A stretch of DNA of 64,000 nt from Peptoniphilus ovalis (GTDB lineage Bacteria > Bacillota > Clostridia > Tissierellales > Peptoniphilaceae): NCBI RefSeq assembly GCF_018919265.1, contig NZ_JAHLQO010000003.1, positions 186,001 through 250,000 of the forward strand, in the 5' to 3' direction. The position numbers and the translations under genes were made by a program. Below the pieces are notes generated by a model that had not been told where the DNA came from, made no database searches, and worked only from the letters and a program-made list of their open reading frames with translations. Below are positions 25,416-35,596 of the stretch, piece by piece (the first letter of the stretch is position 1; every line of letters begins with the position of its first letter).

Positions 25416-27827
25416 TTATTTTACAACTATATTTAAAATCTTGTTAGGAATATAAATTTTCTTTACAACATTTTTTCCATCTACATTTTTTTCAAATAAT
25501 TCATTGGATTCAGCAATTTTAATAACTTCATCTTGTAAAGAATCTCTATTAATTTCAATTGTAAATCTAACTTTTCCATTAAATTGAACTGGAATTTCTA
25601 TTTTATTATCTATTGTAAGCTCTTCATTATATTCTGGCCAAGACATTTCGTTTAGAACTCCACCTAAATCACATACTTGCCATAATTCTTCAGTGATGTG
25701 AGGTGCAACTGGATTTAATAAAATTAAGAAAGCTCTAAAATCTTCTTTAGTAATTTTACCCTTATCACTAAATTCATTTGATAGACTCATTAATTGAGCA
25801 ATGGCAGTATTAGATTTTAGGTTTTCATAATCATTAGTTACTTTTTTAATACTCTTATGAATTTCAGAAAGTAAATCTTCACTGTACTTATCGCCATCAA
25901 CTACAATTTCTTGTAAGTTCCATACTCTTTCTAAGAATCTTCTACAACCTTTAACACCATTTTCAGACCATGGTACTGGCTTTTCAAAATCACCAATAAA
26001 CATTTCATAGCATCTTAATGTGTCTGCACCGTAATCTCTTACAATATCATCAGGGTTTACAACATTTCCACGAGATTTGGACATTTTTTCATTATTTCCA
26101 CCAAGAATCATTCCGTGAGAAGTTCTCTTTTGATAAGGTTCTTTAGTATTGACTACTCCAATGTCATAAAGGAATTTATGCCAAAATCTTGAATATAATA
26201 AGTGAAGTGTTGTATGTTCCATTCCACCATTATACCAATCAACTGGCATCCAATAATCAAGTGCATCTTTACTTGCAAGGGCTTCATTATTGTGAGGATC
26301 AGTGTATCTTAAGAAATACCATGATGATCCTGCCCATTGTGGCATTGTATCAGTTTCTCTCTTTGCTGGCTTACCACATTTAGGACATGTTGTATTTACC
26401 CAGTCAGTCATTTTAGAAAGTGGTGACTCTCCTGAATCTGTTGGTTCATAATTTTCTACTTCCGGAAGAAGAAGTGGTAAATCTTCTTCAGATAGCGGAA
26501 CATATCCACATTCTTCACAGTGAACAATTGGAATCGGTTCTCCCCAATATCTTTGTCTTGAGAAAACCCAGTCTCTTAATTTATAATTAATTTTCTTTTC
26601 ACCAAGATTATGTTCAACTAAATAGTCAATCATAGTTGAAATTGCTTTCTTAACTTCAAGTCCGTCAAGTATGCCTGAATTAATCATCTTTCCAGTAGAA
26701 GTGTCTGTGTTTGCAGATTCTGAAACATTGCTTCCTTCAATTACAGGAACAATATCAAGATTAAATTTCTTAGCAAATTCATAGTCACGATCATCATGAG
26801 CAGGTACTGCCATAATAGCTCCTGTCCCATAACTCATAAGAACATAGTCAGAAATCCAAATTGGAATTTCTTTTTCTGTTAAAGGATTAATTGCCTTTAA
26901 TCCCTTGATTTCAACACCTGTCTTTTCCTTAGAAAGTTCAGTTCTTTCGAAATCACTTTTCTTTTCTACTTCTTCTTTGTAGCTATTTAATTCATCGTAA
27001 TTTTCAATTTCATCTTTATATTTTTGAATCAAAGGATGTTCTGGTGAGATTACCATATAAGTTGCACCATAAATTGTATCAGGTCTTGTAGTAAATACTT
27101 CAAGTTTTTCTTTATGATCTTTAAGGCTAAAAAATATACTTGCGCCTTCACTTTTACCTATCCAATTTTTTTGTTGGGTTACAACTCTGTCGATAAAATC
27201 TAAATCATCTAAATCTTCAATTAATCTATCAGCATATTCTGTAATTTTTAACATCCATTGGCTTTTTACACGTCTTACAACTTCTTCACCACATCTCTCG
27301 CAGTTTCCGCCAACTACTTCTTCATTGGAAAGTCCAACTTTACAAGATGGGCACCAGTTTATAGGCATTTCTTTCTTGTAAGCAAGACCATGCTTGAATA
27401 ATTGTAAGAAAATCCATTGAGTCCACTTATAATATTCTGGATCAGTTGTGTTAATTTCTCTTGACCAGTCAAAAGAAAAACCAATTGATTTTAATTGTTT
27501 TTTAAAGTGTTCAATATTATTTTTTGTGACAATTGCAGGATGAATTTTATTTTTAATCGCATAGTTTTCAGTTGGCAGACCAAAAGCATCCCATCCCATT
27601 GGATAAAGAACATTTAAGCCTTGCATTCTCTTCATTCTAGATACAATATCAAGAGCAGTATATGGTCTTGGGTGACCTACGTGAAGACCTTGTCCTGATG
27701 GATAAGGAAATTCTACAAGGGCATAAAATTTTTCTTTATCAGAGTCATTTTCAGCCTTAAAAGTTTCATGTTCATCCCAATAATCTTGCCATTTTTTTTC
27801 TATTTCATTTGGTGTATATTTATTCAT
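25416..27827 (-). CDS. leuS: Leucyl-tRNA synthetase
   Basis: Class I aminoacyl-tRNA synthetase charging tRNALeu. HIGH-type motif is HVGH in [22 protein letters not shown] is intact in [17 protein letters not shown]. The zinc module has [12 protein letters not shown] and CERCG, and the CP1 editing domain includes [20 protein letters not shown] and [18 protein letters not shown]. Length 803 is typical of bacterial LeuRS. AGGAGC precedes the ATG and overlaps the asnS stop, so asnS and leuS appear co-transcribed. No T-box leader is present before either gene. Confidence 0.97.
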   Translation of the reverse strand: MNKYTPNEIEKKWQDYWDEHETFKAENDSDKEKFYALVEFPYPSGQGLHVGHPRPYTALDIVSRMKRMQGLNVLYPMGWDAFGLPTENYAIKNKIHPAIVTKNNIEHFKKQLKSIGFSFDWSREINTTDPEYYKWTQWIFLQLFKHGLAYKKEMPINWCPSCKVGLSNEEVVGGNCERCGEEVVRRVKSQWMLKITEYADRLIEDLDDLDFIDRVVTQQKNWIGKSEGASIFFSLKDHKEKLEVFTTRPDTIYGATYMVISPEHPLIQKYKDEIENYDELNSYKEEVEKKSDFERTELSKEKTGVEIKGLKAINPLTEKEIPIWISDYVLMSYGTGAIMAVPAHDDRDYEFAKKFNLDIVPVIEGSNVSESANTDTSTGKMINSGILDGLEVKKAISTMIDYLVEHNLGEKKINYKLRDWVFSRQRYWGEPIPIVHCEECGYVPLSEEDLPLLLPEVENYEPTDSGESPLSKMTDWVNTTCPKCGKPAKRETDTMPQWAGSSWYFLRYTDPHNNEALASKDALDYWMPVDWYNGGMEHTTLHLLYSRFWHKFLYDIGVVNTKEPYQKRTSHGMILGGNNEKMSKSRGNVVNPDDIVRDYGADTLRCYEMFIGDFEKPVPWSENGVKGCRRFLERVWNLQEIVVDGDKYSEDLLSEIHKSIKKVTNDYENLKSNTAIAQLMSLSNEFSDKGKITKEDFRAFLILLNPVAPHITEELWQVCDLGGVLNEMSWPEYNEELTIDNKIEIPVQFNGKVRFTIEINRDSLQDEVIKIAESNELFEKNVDGKNVVKKIYIPNKILNIVVK

Positions 27828-27836
27828 TATTTGCTC

Positions 27837-29225
27837 CTAAAATTCTGCATTTCCTACGGTTCTTGGAAATGGTATTACGTCTCTTATGTTTTTCATTCCT
27901 GTGATATACATAACAGCTCTTTCAAATCCAAGTCCATAACCTGAGTGAACTACTGAACCATATCTTCTTAAATCTAGATACCAGTCATAAGTATCCATGT
28001 CCATTCCAATATTTCTCATTTTTTCTTCAAGAACATCAAGTCTGTGCTCCCTTTGAGATCCACCTATGATTTCTCCAACTCCAGGAACGAGTAAGTCCAT
28101 TGCAGCTACAGTTTTTTTATCTTCATTTTCGAACATATAAAATGCTTTGATTTCCTTTGGATAGTCAGTGACAAAAACTGGCTTTTTGTAAACTTCTTCA
28201 GTTATATATCTTTCGTGTTCAGTTTGAAGGTCTATTCCCCAGCTAACTGGATAATTAAATTCTCTGTCAGCTTTTTCAAGAATTTCAATTGCTTCTGTGT
28301 AAGTTATTCTAGCAAATTCGTTATTTACAACATTTTCTAATCTTTCAAGAAGTCCTTCATCTATAAATTTGTTGAAGAATTTCATTTCTTCTTTTGCATT
28401 TTCAAGAACATAATTAATTATATATTTTAGCATTTCTTCAGAAACGTCCATATTAACATTTAAATCTGCAAATGCCATTTCTGGTTCAATCATCCAGAAC
28501 TCGGCAGCATGCCTTTGAGTGTTTGAATTTTCAGCTCTAAATGTTGGCCCAAATGTGTATATATTTTTAAAGGATTGTGCAAAAGCTTCCGCTTCAAGTT
28601 GACCAGAAACTGTAAGGTGTGTCTTTTTATCAAAGAAATCTTTAGAATAATCAACTTCTGTTGGTTCTGATTTTGCCAGTGCTTCAATGTCAAGAGTTGT
28701 CACTTGGAACATTTCTCCTGCTCCTTCAGCATCTGATGTTGTTATAATTGGAGCATGTACATATACAAATCCCTTTTCTTGGAAAAATTTGTGAATTGCA
28801 TATGCAATTAGTGATCTAACTCTAAAAACAGCATTAAATGTATTAGATCTTGGACGAAGATGAGCAATCTTTCTCAAGTATTCCATAGTATGTCTTTTCT
28901 TTTGTAATGGATAAGATGCATCTGAAACGCAAAGTGGATTAACATTTTTTGCTTGAATTTCTAATGATTGATCCTTACCAGGAGACTTAACTAATTTGCC
29001 CTCAATTTCTAAAGTTGAGCTTATTGGATATTTGTCAATTTCAGCAAAATTTTCAATATCCTTTCCATAAACAACTTGAATTGTATTAAATGAAGTCCCG
29101 TCTGTCAGTTCAATAAATCCAAAGTTTTTTGAAGCTCTACTTGTTTTTATCCAACCTTCTAACTTTATATCTTTATCAATAAATCCATCTGGATTTGTAA
29201 AAATATCTCTAATGCTAATTGACAT
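27837..29225 (-). CDS. asnS: Asparaginyl-tRNA synthetase
   Basis: Class II synthetase charging tRNAAsn. It has an N-terminal OB-fold anticodon domain (about 15-110; [19 protein letters not shown]) and the catalytic domain with motif 2 [20 protein letters not shown] and motif 3 [19 protein letters not shown]. Length 462 is normal. GGAGG precedes the ATG. A consensus-like promoter lies at 29258-29286. Its presence suggests direct Asn-tRNA charging, although an amidotransferase elsewhere cannot be excluded. Confidence 0.96.
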   Translation of the reverse strand: MSISIRDIFTNPDGFIDKDIKLEGWIKTSRASKNFGFIELTDGTSFNTIQVVYGKDIENFAEIDKYPISSTLEIEGKLVKSPGKDQSLEIQAKNVNPLCVSDASYPLQKKRHTMEYLRKIAHLRPRSNTFNAVFRVRSLIAYAIHKFFQEKGFVYVHAPIITTSDAEGAGEMFQVTTLDIEALAKSEPTEVDYSKDFFDKKTHLTVSGQLEAEAFAQSFKNIYTFGPTFRAENSNTQRHAAEFWMIEPEMAFADLNVNMDVSEEMLKYIINYVLENAKEEMKFFNKFIDEGLLERLENVVNNEFARITYTEAIEILEKADREFNYPVSWGIDLQTEHERYITEEVYKKPVFVTDYPKEIKAFYMFENEDKKTVAAMDLLVPGVGEIIGGSQREHRLDVLEEKMRNIGMDMDTYDWYLDLRRYGSVVHSGYGLGFERAVMYITGMKNIRDVIPFPRTVGNAEF

Positions 29226-29257
29226 AATTCCTCCTATATTTTTACTTATAATTAATC

Positions 29258-29286
29258 AGTATATTATTATTTATAATATTTGTCAA
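29258..29286 (-). promoter_or_regulatory. Promoter of asnS-leuS
   Basis: A perfect TTGACA, 17 bp, TATACT on the minus strand, ending about 30 bp before the asnS ATG. The -35 begins 10 bp after the rarA stop. Confidence 0.75.
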
Positions 29287-29296
29287 TTCTACTAAA

Positions 29297-30601
29297 TTAC
29301 TTATCTAAACCATCTAAATACTTTTTAATTTCACTTTCATAACCTATGTTTTTTGGCTCATAATATTTTCTTCCCTTAAAGTTTTCAGGCATATAATTTT
29401 GTTTAACATATGAGTTTTCATAATTGTGAGGGTATTTATATTCCTCATCTGTAATATTGTGAGGATTTCTCTTGTCTCTAATAATTTTTGGAATATTTAT
29501 ATTTGTTGATTTTTTTACATCTTCTAAGGCGCTATTAATTCCTAAATAACTTGCATTTGATTTTTTTGCGCCAGCTAAATAAGTTGTCATCTGCGCGAGA
29601 ATAATTCTAGCTTCAGGCATTCCAACTACATTAATATTATTAAAGCACGCTGAAGCCATAACCATTGCCAATGGATCTGCATTTCCTACATCTTCTGATG
29701 CAAATATTATAAGTCTTCTTGCAATAAATTTTATATCTTCTCCGCCTTCAATCATCTTCGCAAGATAAACTAGAGCTGCATCGGGGTCAGATCCTCTCAT
29801 AGATTTTATAAAAGCAGAAATGGTATCATAGTGTTCATTATTCTCTCTATCATATTTTACATTTTTTATTAAAAGAGAGTCTGATATCGTATTTTCATCT
29901 ATGTTTATTTTCCCATCTATTTCATCAGATGATAAAATAGCAATTTCTAAACTATTTAATAAATATCTGCCATCTCCATTGGAATTGTTAATAAGTGTTT
30001 TTCTTGCATTACTGCTTAAATTTATGTTTTTTCTTCCAAATCCTCTTTCATTATCTTTTAATGCAATGTTTATTAAATCATTTAAGTCTTCTTCATTTAA
30101 AGGATAAAGATTTATAATTTGCATTCTTGAAAGAAGGGCTCTATTAACTTCAAAATAAGGGTTTTCTGTTGTGGCACCTATTAGTGTAATAACTCCCCTT
30201 TCAACATAAGGAAGAAGAGCATCTTGTTGAGATTTATTAAATCTGTGAATCTCATCAATAAAAACAATCGTAGAAATACTGTCGTACTTCATTGAATCTT
30301 CTGCCTTCGATAAAACTTCTCTTAATTCTTTTAAGTTTGAAGTTACTGCAGAAAGTTTTACAAAATTTTTATTTGTAGTCTTTGCAATAATACTTGCAAG
30401 TGTTGTTTTTCCAATTCCAGGAGGACCATAAAATAAAATAGAACCTAATATATCACTTTTTATTAATCTTGATAGATATTTCCCCTCGCCCAATATATGT
30501 TTTTGTCCAACAAATTCATTTAAATTTCTCGGTCTTAATCTATCGGCAAGAGGTGCCATTTTATTTAGATTTTTCTCCATATTTAAATCAAATAAATTCA
30601 T
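29297..30601 (-). CDS. rarA: Replication-associated recombination protein RarA/MgsA
   Basis: AAA+ ATPase, related to clamp loaders, that acts at stalled forks. Walker A is GPPGIGKTTLA, Walker B VFIDEIHRFNKSQQD, sensor 1 LIGATTENPYFEVN and sensor 2 near SNGDGRYLLNSLEIA. The C-terminal tetramerisation part has SAFIKSMRGSDPDAALVYLA and PEARIILAQMTTYLA. It opens LADRLRPRNLNEFVGQKHIL. Length 434 is typical. One base separates it from the nrdR stop, and its ribosome-binding site is weak, so it probably depends on nrdR translation. Confidence 0.95.
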   Translation of the reverse strand: MNLFDLNMEKNLNKMAPLADRLRPRNLNEFVGQKHILGEGKYLSRLIKSDILGSILFYGPPGIGKTTLASIIAKTTNKNFVKLSAVTSNLKELREVLSKAEDSMKYDSISTIVFIDEIHRFNKSQQDALLPYVERGVITLIGATTENPYFEVNRALLSRMQIINLYPLNEEDLNDLINIALKDNERGFGRKNINLSSNARKTLINNSNGDGRYLLNSLEIAILSSDEIDGKINIDENTISDSLLIKNVKYDRENNEHYDTISAFIKSMRGSDPDAALVYLAKMIEGGEDIKFIARRLIIFASEDVGNADPLAMVMASACFNNINVVGMPEARIILAQMTTYLAGAKKSNASYLGINSALEDVKKSTNINIPKIIRDKRNPHNITDEEYKYPHNYENSYVKQNYMPENFKGRKYYEPKNIGYESEIKKYLDGLDK

Positions 30602-30602
30602 T

Positions 30603-31061
30603 TTAATTCTTCTTCTTTACAATATTTTCAAGTTCATCAATAAATGACTGCAAATCTTTAAATTCTCTGTAAACTGAAGCAAAACGAACGTAAGATACTT
30701 CATCAAGTTCCTTTAGCTCATCCATAACCATTTCTCCTATTTCATAAGATGAAATTTCCTTTTTCATAGAATTTTCAATTTTCTTTTCTATATTTGAAAC
30801 TGCTTCTTCAACTTGTGCTGCAGAAACTGGTCTCTTTTCACATGATTTTATAATTCCGTTAATAATTTTATCTCTATCAAAGGCCTGTCTATTGCCGTCT
30901 TTTTTTATAACCATAACAGGAGACTGTTCAACTTTTTCATAAGTTGTAAATCTCTTTTGACAATTTAAACATTCTCTTCTTCTTCTAATTGTATAACCTT
31001 CTTCAGTTGGTCTTGTATCCATTACTTTTGAATCTTCATATCCACAAAAAGGGCATTTCAT
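30603..31061 (-). CDS. nrdR: Transcriptional repressor NrdR
   Basis: Nucleotide-sensing repressor of ribonucleotide reductase genes. The zinc ribbon has C3, C6, C31 and C34 (MKCPFCGYEDSKVMDTRP; RRRECLNCQKRFTTYE), followed by the ATP-cone domain (about 48-138; PVMVIKKDGNRQAFDRDK). Length 152 is typical. GAGGTG precedes the ATG. The leader holds a perfect hairpin and a good promoter is at 31127-31155. No ribonucleotide reductase gene lies in the window; its partner here is rarA. Confidence 0.96.
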   Translation of the reverse strand: MKCPFCGYEDSKVMDTRPTEEGYTIRRRRECLNCQKRFTTYEKVEQSPVMVIKKDGNRQAFDRDKIINGIIKSCEKRPVSAAQVEEAVSNIEKKIENSMKKEISSYEIGEMVMDELKELDEVSYVRFASVYREFKDLQSFIDELENIVKKKN

Positions 31062-31081
31062 ATTTTCACCTCTTTATTAGT

Positions 31082-31107
31082 AAATGGTCCATAAATATGG
31101 ACCATTT
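31082..31107 (-). promoter_or_regulatory. Perfect inverted repeat in the nrdR leader
   Basis: AAATGGTCCATA, 2-nt centre, TATGGACCATTT. It lies inside the predicted 5' untranslated region of nrdR, between the promoter and the GAGGTG site, which it nearly touches. It could be an mRNA hairpin or a protein-binding palindrome. The tail is not rich enough in T to be a clear terminator. Confidence 0.55.
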
Positions 31108-31126
31108 TGAATCAAATTACTATTTA

Positions 31127-31155
31127 ATCTTATCACTTTAGATTTTTATTATCAA
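31127..31155 (-). promoter_or_regulatory. Promoter of nrdR-rarA
   Basis: TTGATA, 17 bp, TAAGAT with an extended TGA before the -10, on the minus strand. Confidence 0.65.
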
Positions 31156-31179
31156 TGATTATAAACTACCAAAATTTTA

Positions 31180-31214
31180 TAAAAAAATAAGAACCACTAG
31201 AAGTGATTCTTATT
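31180..31214 (-). terminator. Terminator after gltS
   Basis: A 13-bp stem with one mismatch, AATAAGAACCACT / AGTGATTCTTATT, with an AGA loop and a T-rich tail on the minus strand, 11 nt after the gltS stop. Confidence 0.75.
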
Positions 31215-31225
31215 TCTGATATCTT

Positions 31226-32476
31226 TTATCTTAATGTTTGAGCAATATTTAAGAATATTGTTATAGCTATTGAGTTGATAATATCAATTGCAAAAGCTCC
31301 TACCATTGGTAGTATAAAGTAAGCTCTTGGAGATGGGCCATATCTTTCAGTGATAGAGTCCATATTTGCAAGCGCATTATAAGTAGCTCCCATACCGAAA
31401 CCACAAATACCACCAGCAAGAACAGCTGCATCATAATTTCTACCCATTGCCCAGAATGTAACAAAGTAAGCAAATAATGCCATGAATATTGTTTGAGCAA
31501 ATAAGATAATAAGCATTGGTCCTGCAACATCTTTAAGATCAATTAAGTTAATGTCAATAAGAGCCATTACTAGAAATACATTTAGTCCAACGTCTCCACA
31601 TATTGAGTTAGCTCTTTGATTAACTGCAAGTGATCCGCTCTTACCAATTGTATTTACGAATATACCGGCGATAATCATTGATGTTACGTAAGCTGGTAAA
31701 CTCAAAGCGTTACCCATAATTGTTATGTGATCTTTAATGAATACTTGAAGTATTGCACCAAGACCAACAGATACAAAAATAAGTCCTAGAACTTTTAAGA
31801 AATCTCCAGCTTGTAGAGGAACAACTTTTTCATAGCTTCCTTCAGCATTAGTTTCTTCTAAGTTTTCTAATACATCTCTGTCAACTTTAACTTCATCAAG
31901 TGGTTTTGCAAGGTTGTGTTTTCTAATAAGAGTTGAACCAACTGGTCCACCAATTAAAGAACCCATGATAACACCAAATGTAGCTGCTGCCAAGCCGAAT
32001 GTAGGAGCATTAACTAGACCTTGTTCTTCAAATGTTGTACCCCAAGCTCCTGCTGAACCGTGTCCACCAACCATTGTTACTGAACCACAGATAAGTCCAA
32101 GTAAAGAGTCAGTTCCAACAAATTGACTAAGTGCTACACCAATTGCATTTTGGAAAATAACTAGAACAGTTGATACAGTTACAAAAATTAGGAATCCCTT
32201 TCCACCTTTTTTAAGAGTATCTAAGTCTGCTCCCACACCTATAGATGTGAAGAATACCATCATAAATGGATTTTTTAAAGTTTGGTCAAATTCAAACGTA
32301 CTGATTCCAGCGACTTCTAATATGAATCTAATTATAGCAAATAGGAATCCACCAATTACTGGTGCTGGTACACAGAAAGTTTGAAAAAACTTTACTTTGC
32401 TACGAATGAATTTACCTAGATAATAAATCATAATAGCAAAACCTACTGTCTGCATTACATCAAATGAAATATGCAT
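31226..32476 (-). CDS. gltS: Sodium/glutamate symporter
   Basis: GltS-family secondary transporter importing glutamate with Na+. It is hydrophobic throughout, with about ten membrane helices in two inverted halves. Characteristic segments are VGFAIMIYYLGKFIRSKVKF, FCVPAPVIGGFLFAI, GSVTMVGGHGSAGAWGTTFE, and the related second-half segment GGICGFGMGATYNALANMDS. Length 416 is typical (E. coli GltS is ~401). The frame opens at 32482, but GGAGG abuts that ATG; the ATG at 32476 has proper 6-nt spacing. It stands alone between terminators. Glutamate import fits an amino-acid fermenting anaerobe. Confidence 0.93.
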   Translation of the reverse strand: MHISFDVMQTVGFAIMIYYLGKFIRSKVKFFQTFCVPAPVIGGFLFAIIRFILEVAGISTFEFDQTLKNPFMMVFFTSIGVGADLDTLKKGGKGFLIFVTVSTVLVIFQNAIGVALSQFVGTDSLLGLICGSVTMVGGHGSAGAWGTTFEEQGLVNAPTFGLAAATFGVIMGSLIGGPVGSTLIRKHNLAKPLDEVKVDRDVLENLEETNAEGSYEKVVPLQAGDFLKVLGLIFVSVGLGAILQVFIKDHITIMGNALSLPAYVTSMIIAGIFVNTIGKSGSLAVNQRANSICGDVGLNVFLVMALIDINLIDLKDVAGPMLIILFAQTIFMALFAYFVTFWAMGRNYDAAVLAGGICGFGMGATYNALANMDSITERYGPSPRAYFILPMVGAFAIDIINSIAITIFLNIAQTLR

Positions 32477-32656
32477 AAACATCCTCCTTTAATTTTTTTG
32501 GATTAAACCAAATATTATGTAAATAAAAATTTAATTTATTGACTAAAATTTAAATCTAAAATTTTTACGAAAAGGATTTCATTTCACATAAACTTTTCTA
32601 AATTATGTATTTTAAATTAAAATCTGTAAATTAAATATTATTTATTTACTAAACTT

Positions 32657-32662
32657 ATTATA
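32657..32662 (-). promoter_or_regulatory. Extended -10 promoter of gltS
   Basis: TGTTATAAT on the minus strand, about 175 bp upstream of the gltS ATG, with only a weak T-rich -35. Confidence 0.45.
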
Positions 32663-32910
32663 ACAAAAAATTAGAAAAAAATAAAAATAAATTCATAAAT
32701 TTCTAACTTTGAACTATTCGAAAAAATTGTTCTCAAAAGATTAAAAAAATAGTATGTTTTTTCAAAATTATGTAACGATTCAGTGATTATTTGATGATTG
32801 TAATGTTTTGATAAACTTTCATTAACCGAAAAATTGTATTATATAAAAGATATTTTATACTTTAATAGAGTATAGTGAAATCACGCTGTAAACATTTTCC
32901 TAAAAATATG

Positions 32911-32940
32911 TATTAAAAAACCTCCCCTTAAAGGAGAGGT
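32911..32940 (-). terminator. Terminator after rubrerythrin
   Basis: ACCTCTCC / GGGGAGGT stem (one U-G pair) with a 5-nt loop at 32920-32940, followed by TTTTTTAATA on the minus strand. Confidence 0.85.
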
Positions 32941-32949
32941 TAATGAATC

Positions 32950-33492
32950 TTAATATTCAACAAAATTTGAAAATTTACATCCACAGATTGGGCATGATTC
33001 TTCTTCTTCAAAAGTAATATATCCACAAACTGGACATAGGTAAATTGTTTCTACATCAAGATCTTTTCCAGCATCAACTGCTTCTTTTGCAGTTTGGAAT
33101 CTATCAGCATGAACTTGTTCAGCAGCTGTTGCATATTTCATTGCTCTAACCGCTTCTTTTTCTTCTTGCATTTCTGCTACTGCAATATAAGCTGGATACA
33201 TTTGAGTTGATTCAAAAAGTTCTCCATTTCTTGCAGCTTCTAGGTTTTCAGATGTGCTATTTATTCCAAATCCAGCATTAGATGTTACAATAAAATCTCC
33301 AGATTCGTCTTTAAGAGCTTTGAAGTGTAGTGTTGCGTGAACTCTTTCTGCATCTGCTGTTGCATCGAAAAGTCTTTTTACATTTTCAAAACCATCTTTT
33401 TTAGCTACATCGCCCCAGATATTATATCTAGTACGAGCTTGAGATTCTCCACCGAAAGCTGATCTTAAGTTATCACTTGTCATTTGATTCAT
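32950..33492 (-). CDS. rbr: Rubrerythrin
   Basis: Non-haem di-iron peroxidase that reduces hydrogen peroxide in anaerobes. The N-terminal ferritin-like four-helix domain (about 1-145) carries Glu and His ligands in SAFGGESQARTRYNIWGDVA, ADAERVHATLHFKAL, AVAEMQEEKEAVRAM and TAAEQVHADRFQTA. The C-terminal rubredoxin-like domain has YLCPVCGY and CPICGC, four Cys for one iron. Length 180 is typical. GGGGG precedes the ATG. It is monocistronic, with its own promoter and terminator. Electron donors are not encoded nearby. Confidence 0.96.
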   Translation of the reverse strand: MNQMTSDNLRSAFGGESQARTRYNIWGDVAKKDGFENVKRLFDATADAERVHATLHFKALKDESGDFIVTSNAGFGINSTSENLEAARNGELFESTQMYPAYIAVAEMQEEKEAVRAMKYATAAEQVHADRFQTAKEAVDAGKDLDVETIYLCPVCGYITFEEEESCPICGCKFSNFVEY

Positions 33493-33521
33493 TATAAATT
33501 ACCCCCTAAATTAATAAATTC

Positions 33522-33549
33522 TACCATCACTTTGCCATAATTGATGGTA
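33522..33549 (-). promoter_or_regulatory. Inverted repeat in the rubrerythrin leader
   Basis: TACCATCA and TGATGGTA, 8-bp perfect arms with a 12-nt centre, located between the rubrerythrin promoter and its ribosome-binding site. A further GGTAGA copy lies slightly upstream. It may be a hairpin in the mRNA or an operator; it does not match a PerR box. Confidence 0.45.
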
Positions 33550-33572
33550 ATAAATAAAATCTACCAACAACT

Positions 33573-33601
33573 ATTATAGATTAATATTTATAAAAAATCA
33601 A
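33573..33601 (-). promoter_or_regulatory. Promoter of rubrerythrin
   Basis: TTGATT, 17 bp, TATAAT on the minus strand, about 80 bp upstream of the ATG. Confidence 0.7.
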
Positions 33602-33638
33602 ATTTAAATAATAAAAATATAACTAATGAAAATGGCTA

Positions 33639-34721
33639 TCAAACAGCAATTTCATCGTCTATATTTTCTATTTTTTGAGTCTGATCGAAAGCTGTTAATG
33701 CATCAATAAGCTCGTTTAAATCACCATCATTGATCGCATCAATTTTATGAGATGTAAAATTAATTCTGTGATCTGTTACTCTTCCCTGAGGATAATTATA
33801 AGTTCTAATTCTTTCTGATCTATCTCCAGTACCAATTTGGGAAGATCTTTGAGCAGATTCTTTCTCATTTTGTTCTTGGAGTTTTAAATCATATAATTTT
33901 GATCTAAGAAGTTTCATTGCTTTTTCTTTATTTCTAAGTTGAGATTTTTCATCTTGGCAAGAAATTACAATTCCAGTTGGTATGTGAGTAAGTCTAACAG
34001 CAGAGTCAGTAGTATTTACACATTGACCACCATTTCCACTCGCTCTAAATACATCAAATTTAATATCATTTTGGTCGATTTCAACTTCAACATCATCTAC
34101 TTCAGGAAGCACTGCAACAGTTGCCGTAGATGTATGGATTCTTCCGCCACTTTCTGTCTCAGGTACTCTTTGAACTCTGTGAACTCCTGATTCGTATTTA
34201 AGTCTTGAGTAAGCTCCATTACCAATAATCATAAATACAACTTCTTTATATCCACCAATTCCAATTTCATTTGTGGATATTGTTTCAACTTTAAATCCGC
34301 ATCTTTCTGCGTATCTAACATATTGTCTGTAAAGAACTCCAGCAAAAAGCGCAGCTTCATCTCCACCTGCTCCAGCTCTTATTTCAACCATTACGTTTTT
34401 ATTGTCATTTTTATCTTTTGGAATCAATAAAATTTTTAAATCATTTTCAAGTTCTTCAACTCTTTTTGTTCCTTCATTGATTTCTTCTTTAACTAAATCC
34501 TTGAAATCATCATCTAGTTTTTCTTTTATTAATTCTTTATTTTCATTTAGAGTATTGGATACATCTTTGTATTCTCTATATTTTGTCACAATTGGCTCAA
34601 TTTCAGCATGTTCAATTGCCTTTTGTTGATATAATTTTGAATCATTAATAACATTTACATCTGCTAAATCTTTTTCAAGCTCTATTAATTTATCTTCAAA
34701 AACTGAAAGTTTCTCGTACAT
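33639..34721 (-). CDS. prfA: Peptide chain release factor 1
   Basis: Recognises UAA and UAG and triggers peptide release. The stop-reading loop has a P-x-T motif in [13 protein letters not shown] and the catalytic GGQ is intact in [15 protein letters not shown]. The N-terminal helical domain and the central [18 protein letters not shown] segment match RF1. Length 360 is typical. The ATG follows the prmC stop within 2 bp, with GGGAG upstream. Coupling with prmC is functional: PrmC methylates the Gln of GGQ. Confidence 0.97.
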   Translation of the reverse strand: MYEKLSVFEDKLIELEKDLADVNVINDSKLYQQKAIEHAEIEPIVTKYREYKDVSNTLNENKELIKEKLDDDFKDLVKEEINEGTKRVEELENDLKILLIPKDKNDNKNVMVEIRAGAGGDEAALFAGVLYRQYVRYAERCGFKVETISTNEIGIGGYKEVVFMIIGNGAYSRLKYESGVHRVQRVPETESGGRIHTSTATVAVLPEVDDVEVEIDQNDIKFDVFRASGNGGQCVNTTDSAVRLTHIPTGIVISCQDEKSQLRNKEKAMKLLRSKLYDLKLQEQNEKESAQRSSQIGTGDRSERIRTYNYPQGRVTDHRINFTSHKIDAINDGDLNELIDALTAFDQTQKIENIDDEIAV

Positions 34722-34723
34722 AT

Positions 34724-35554
34724 TTACTCCCTCATTTGTCCTACAATAACTCTATCAAGCATATTTAAATCCTTGTAAACTTTGGTAATAAAATGTTTTT
34801 TCATTAATTTTTGTAAATCTTTGGCTTGGTCATGACCAATTTCAAATACCAAAAATCCCTTAGAATTTAAATATTTAGTTGAATCTTCAATAATTTTTTT
34901 ATAAAAATATAGTCCATCTTCTCCACCATCTAGAGCAAGTCTCGGTTCGTAATCTCTAACTTCAATTTGCAAGTTTTCAATTTCCTCTCTTTTAATGTAT
35001 GGTGGATTTGAATAGATTATATCGTACTTACCTTGAATATTTTCAAATAAATTGCTAGCTACGATTTTTATATTTGATTTTAATAAATCTTTATTTATCT
35101 TTGCATTTTTAATGGCACTTTCACTTATATCGCATGCTACTACATCTAAATCACATTCTAGACCCATTGTAATAGCAACTATTCCAGTTCCAGTACCTAT
35201 TTCAAGCATGTTTTTAATTTTATTATTTTTAACAATTTCTTTTAAAACTTCTATAGAGATTTCAGTATCCTGTCTTGGAATCAATACACCTTCCAAAACT
35301 TTAAAAGTTCTCCCATAAAAGTCCTCTTTTCCTAATATATATTGTAAAGGGACACCTAATTTTCTTTTGTTAAGTATTTCAAAATAAGTTTTTTCATCTT
35401 CTTCATTAAGTTCTTCATCCTCATGAGATATTAAATAAGAAATATCTTTTACTAAAATTTCAGATAAAATCCTTCTCGTTTCTCTTCTTGGATCAGTATA
35501 GTAAGCATCTTTAAGATACTTAAGACCCTTATAAAGTGCATCTTTAATAATCAT
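34724..35554 (-). CDS. prmC: Release factor glutamine methyltransferase
   Basis: SAM-dependent enzyme that methylates the GGQ glutamine of release factors. The N-terminal helical bundle binds the factor ([20 protein letters not shown]). The Rossmann domain has [17 protein letters not shown], and the catalytic NPPY is in [14 protein letters not shown]. Length 276 is normal. No Shine-Dalgarno sequence is visible before the ATG at 35554, which lies 11 nt after the T run of the rpmE terminator. It pairs with prfA directly downstream. Confidence 0.95.
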   Translation of the reverse strand: MIIKDALYKGLKYLKDAYYTDPRRETRRILSEILVKDISYLISHEDEELNEEDEKTYFEILNKRKLGVPLQYILGKEDFYGRTFKVLEGVLIPRQDTEISIEVLKEIVKNNKIKNMLEIGTGTGIVAITMGLECDLDVVACDISESAIKNAKINKDLLKSNIKIVASNLFENIQGKYDIIYSNPPYIKREEIENLQIEVRDYEPRLALDGGEDGLYFYKKIIEDSTKYLNSKGFLVFEIGHDQAKDLQKLMKKHFITKVYKDLNMLDRVIVGQMRE

Positions 35555-35565
35555 AAATTTTTGTA

Positions 35566-35589
35566 ATAAAAAAGGTTAGCATGGCTAAC
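35566..35589 (-). terminator. Terminator after rpmE
   Basis: A 7-bp perfect stem GGTTAGC / GCTAACC with an ATG loop and TTTTTTATT tail on the minus strand. Confidence 0.75.
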
Positions 35590-35596
35590 CCTAATC

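Larger units (their letters stand above)
32477..32949. other. AT-rich gene-free stretch between gltS and rubrerythrin
   Basis: No convincing reading frame on either strand. The right end holds the rubrerythrin terminator (32911-32940). At 32657-32662 is an extended -10 (TGTTATAAT) facing gltS, implying a ~170-nt AT-rich gltS leader with no recognisable riboswitch or T-box. The part from about 32690 to 32905 is unexplained: no clear promoter/terminator pair for a small RNA was found. Confidence 0.6.

Noticed and set aside
32477-32656. Riboswitch or T-box in the long gltS leader
   Set aside because: No conserved stem-loops, T-box sequence or terminator/antiterminator pair could be found; the leader is simply AT-rich.
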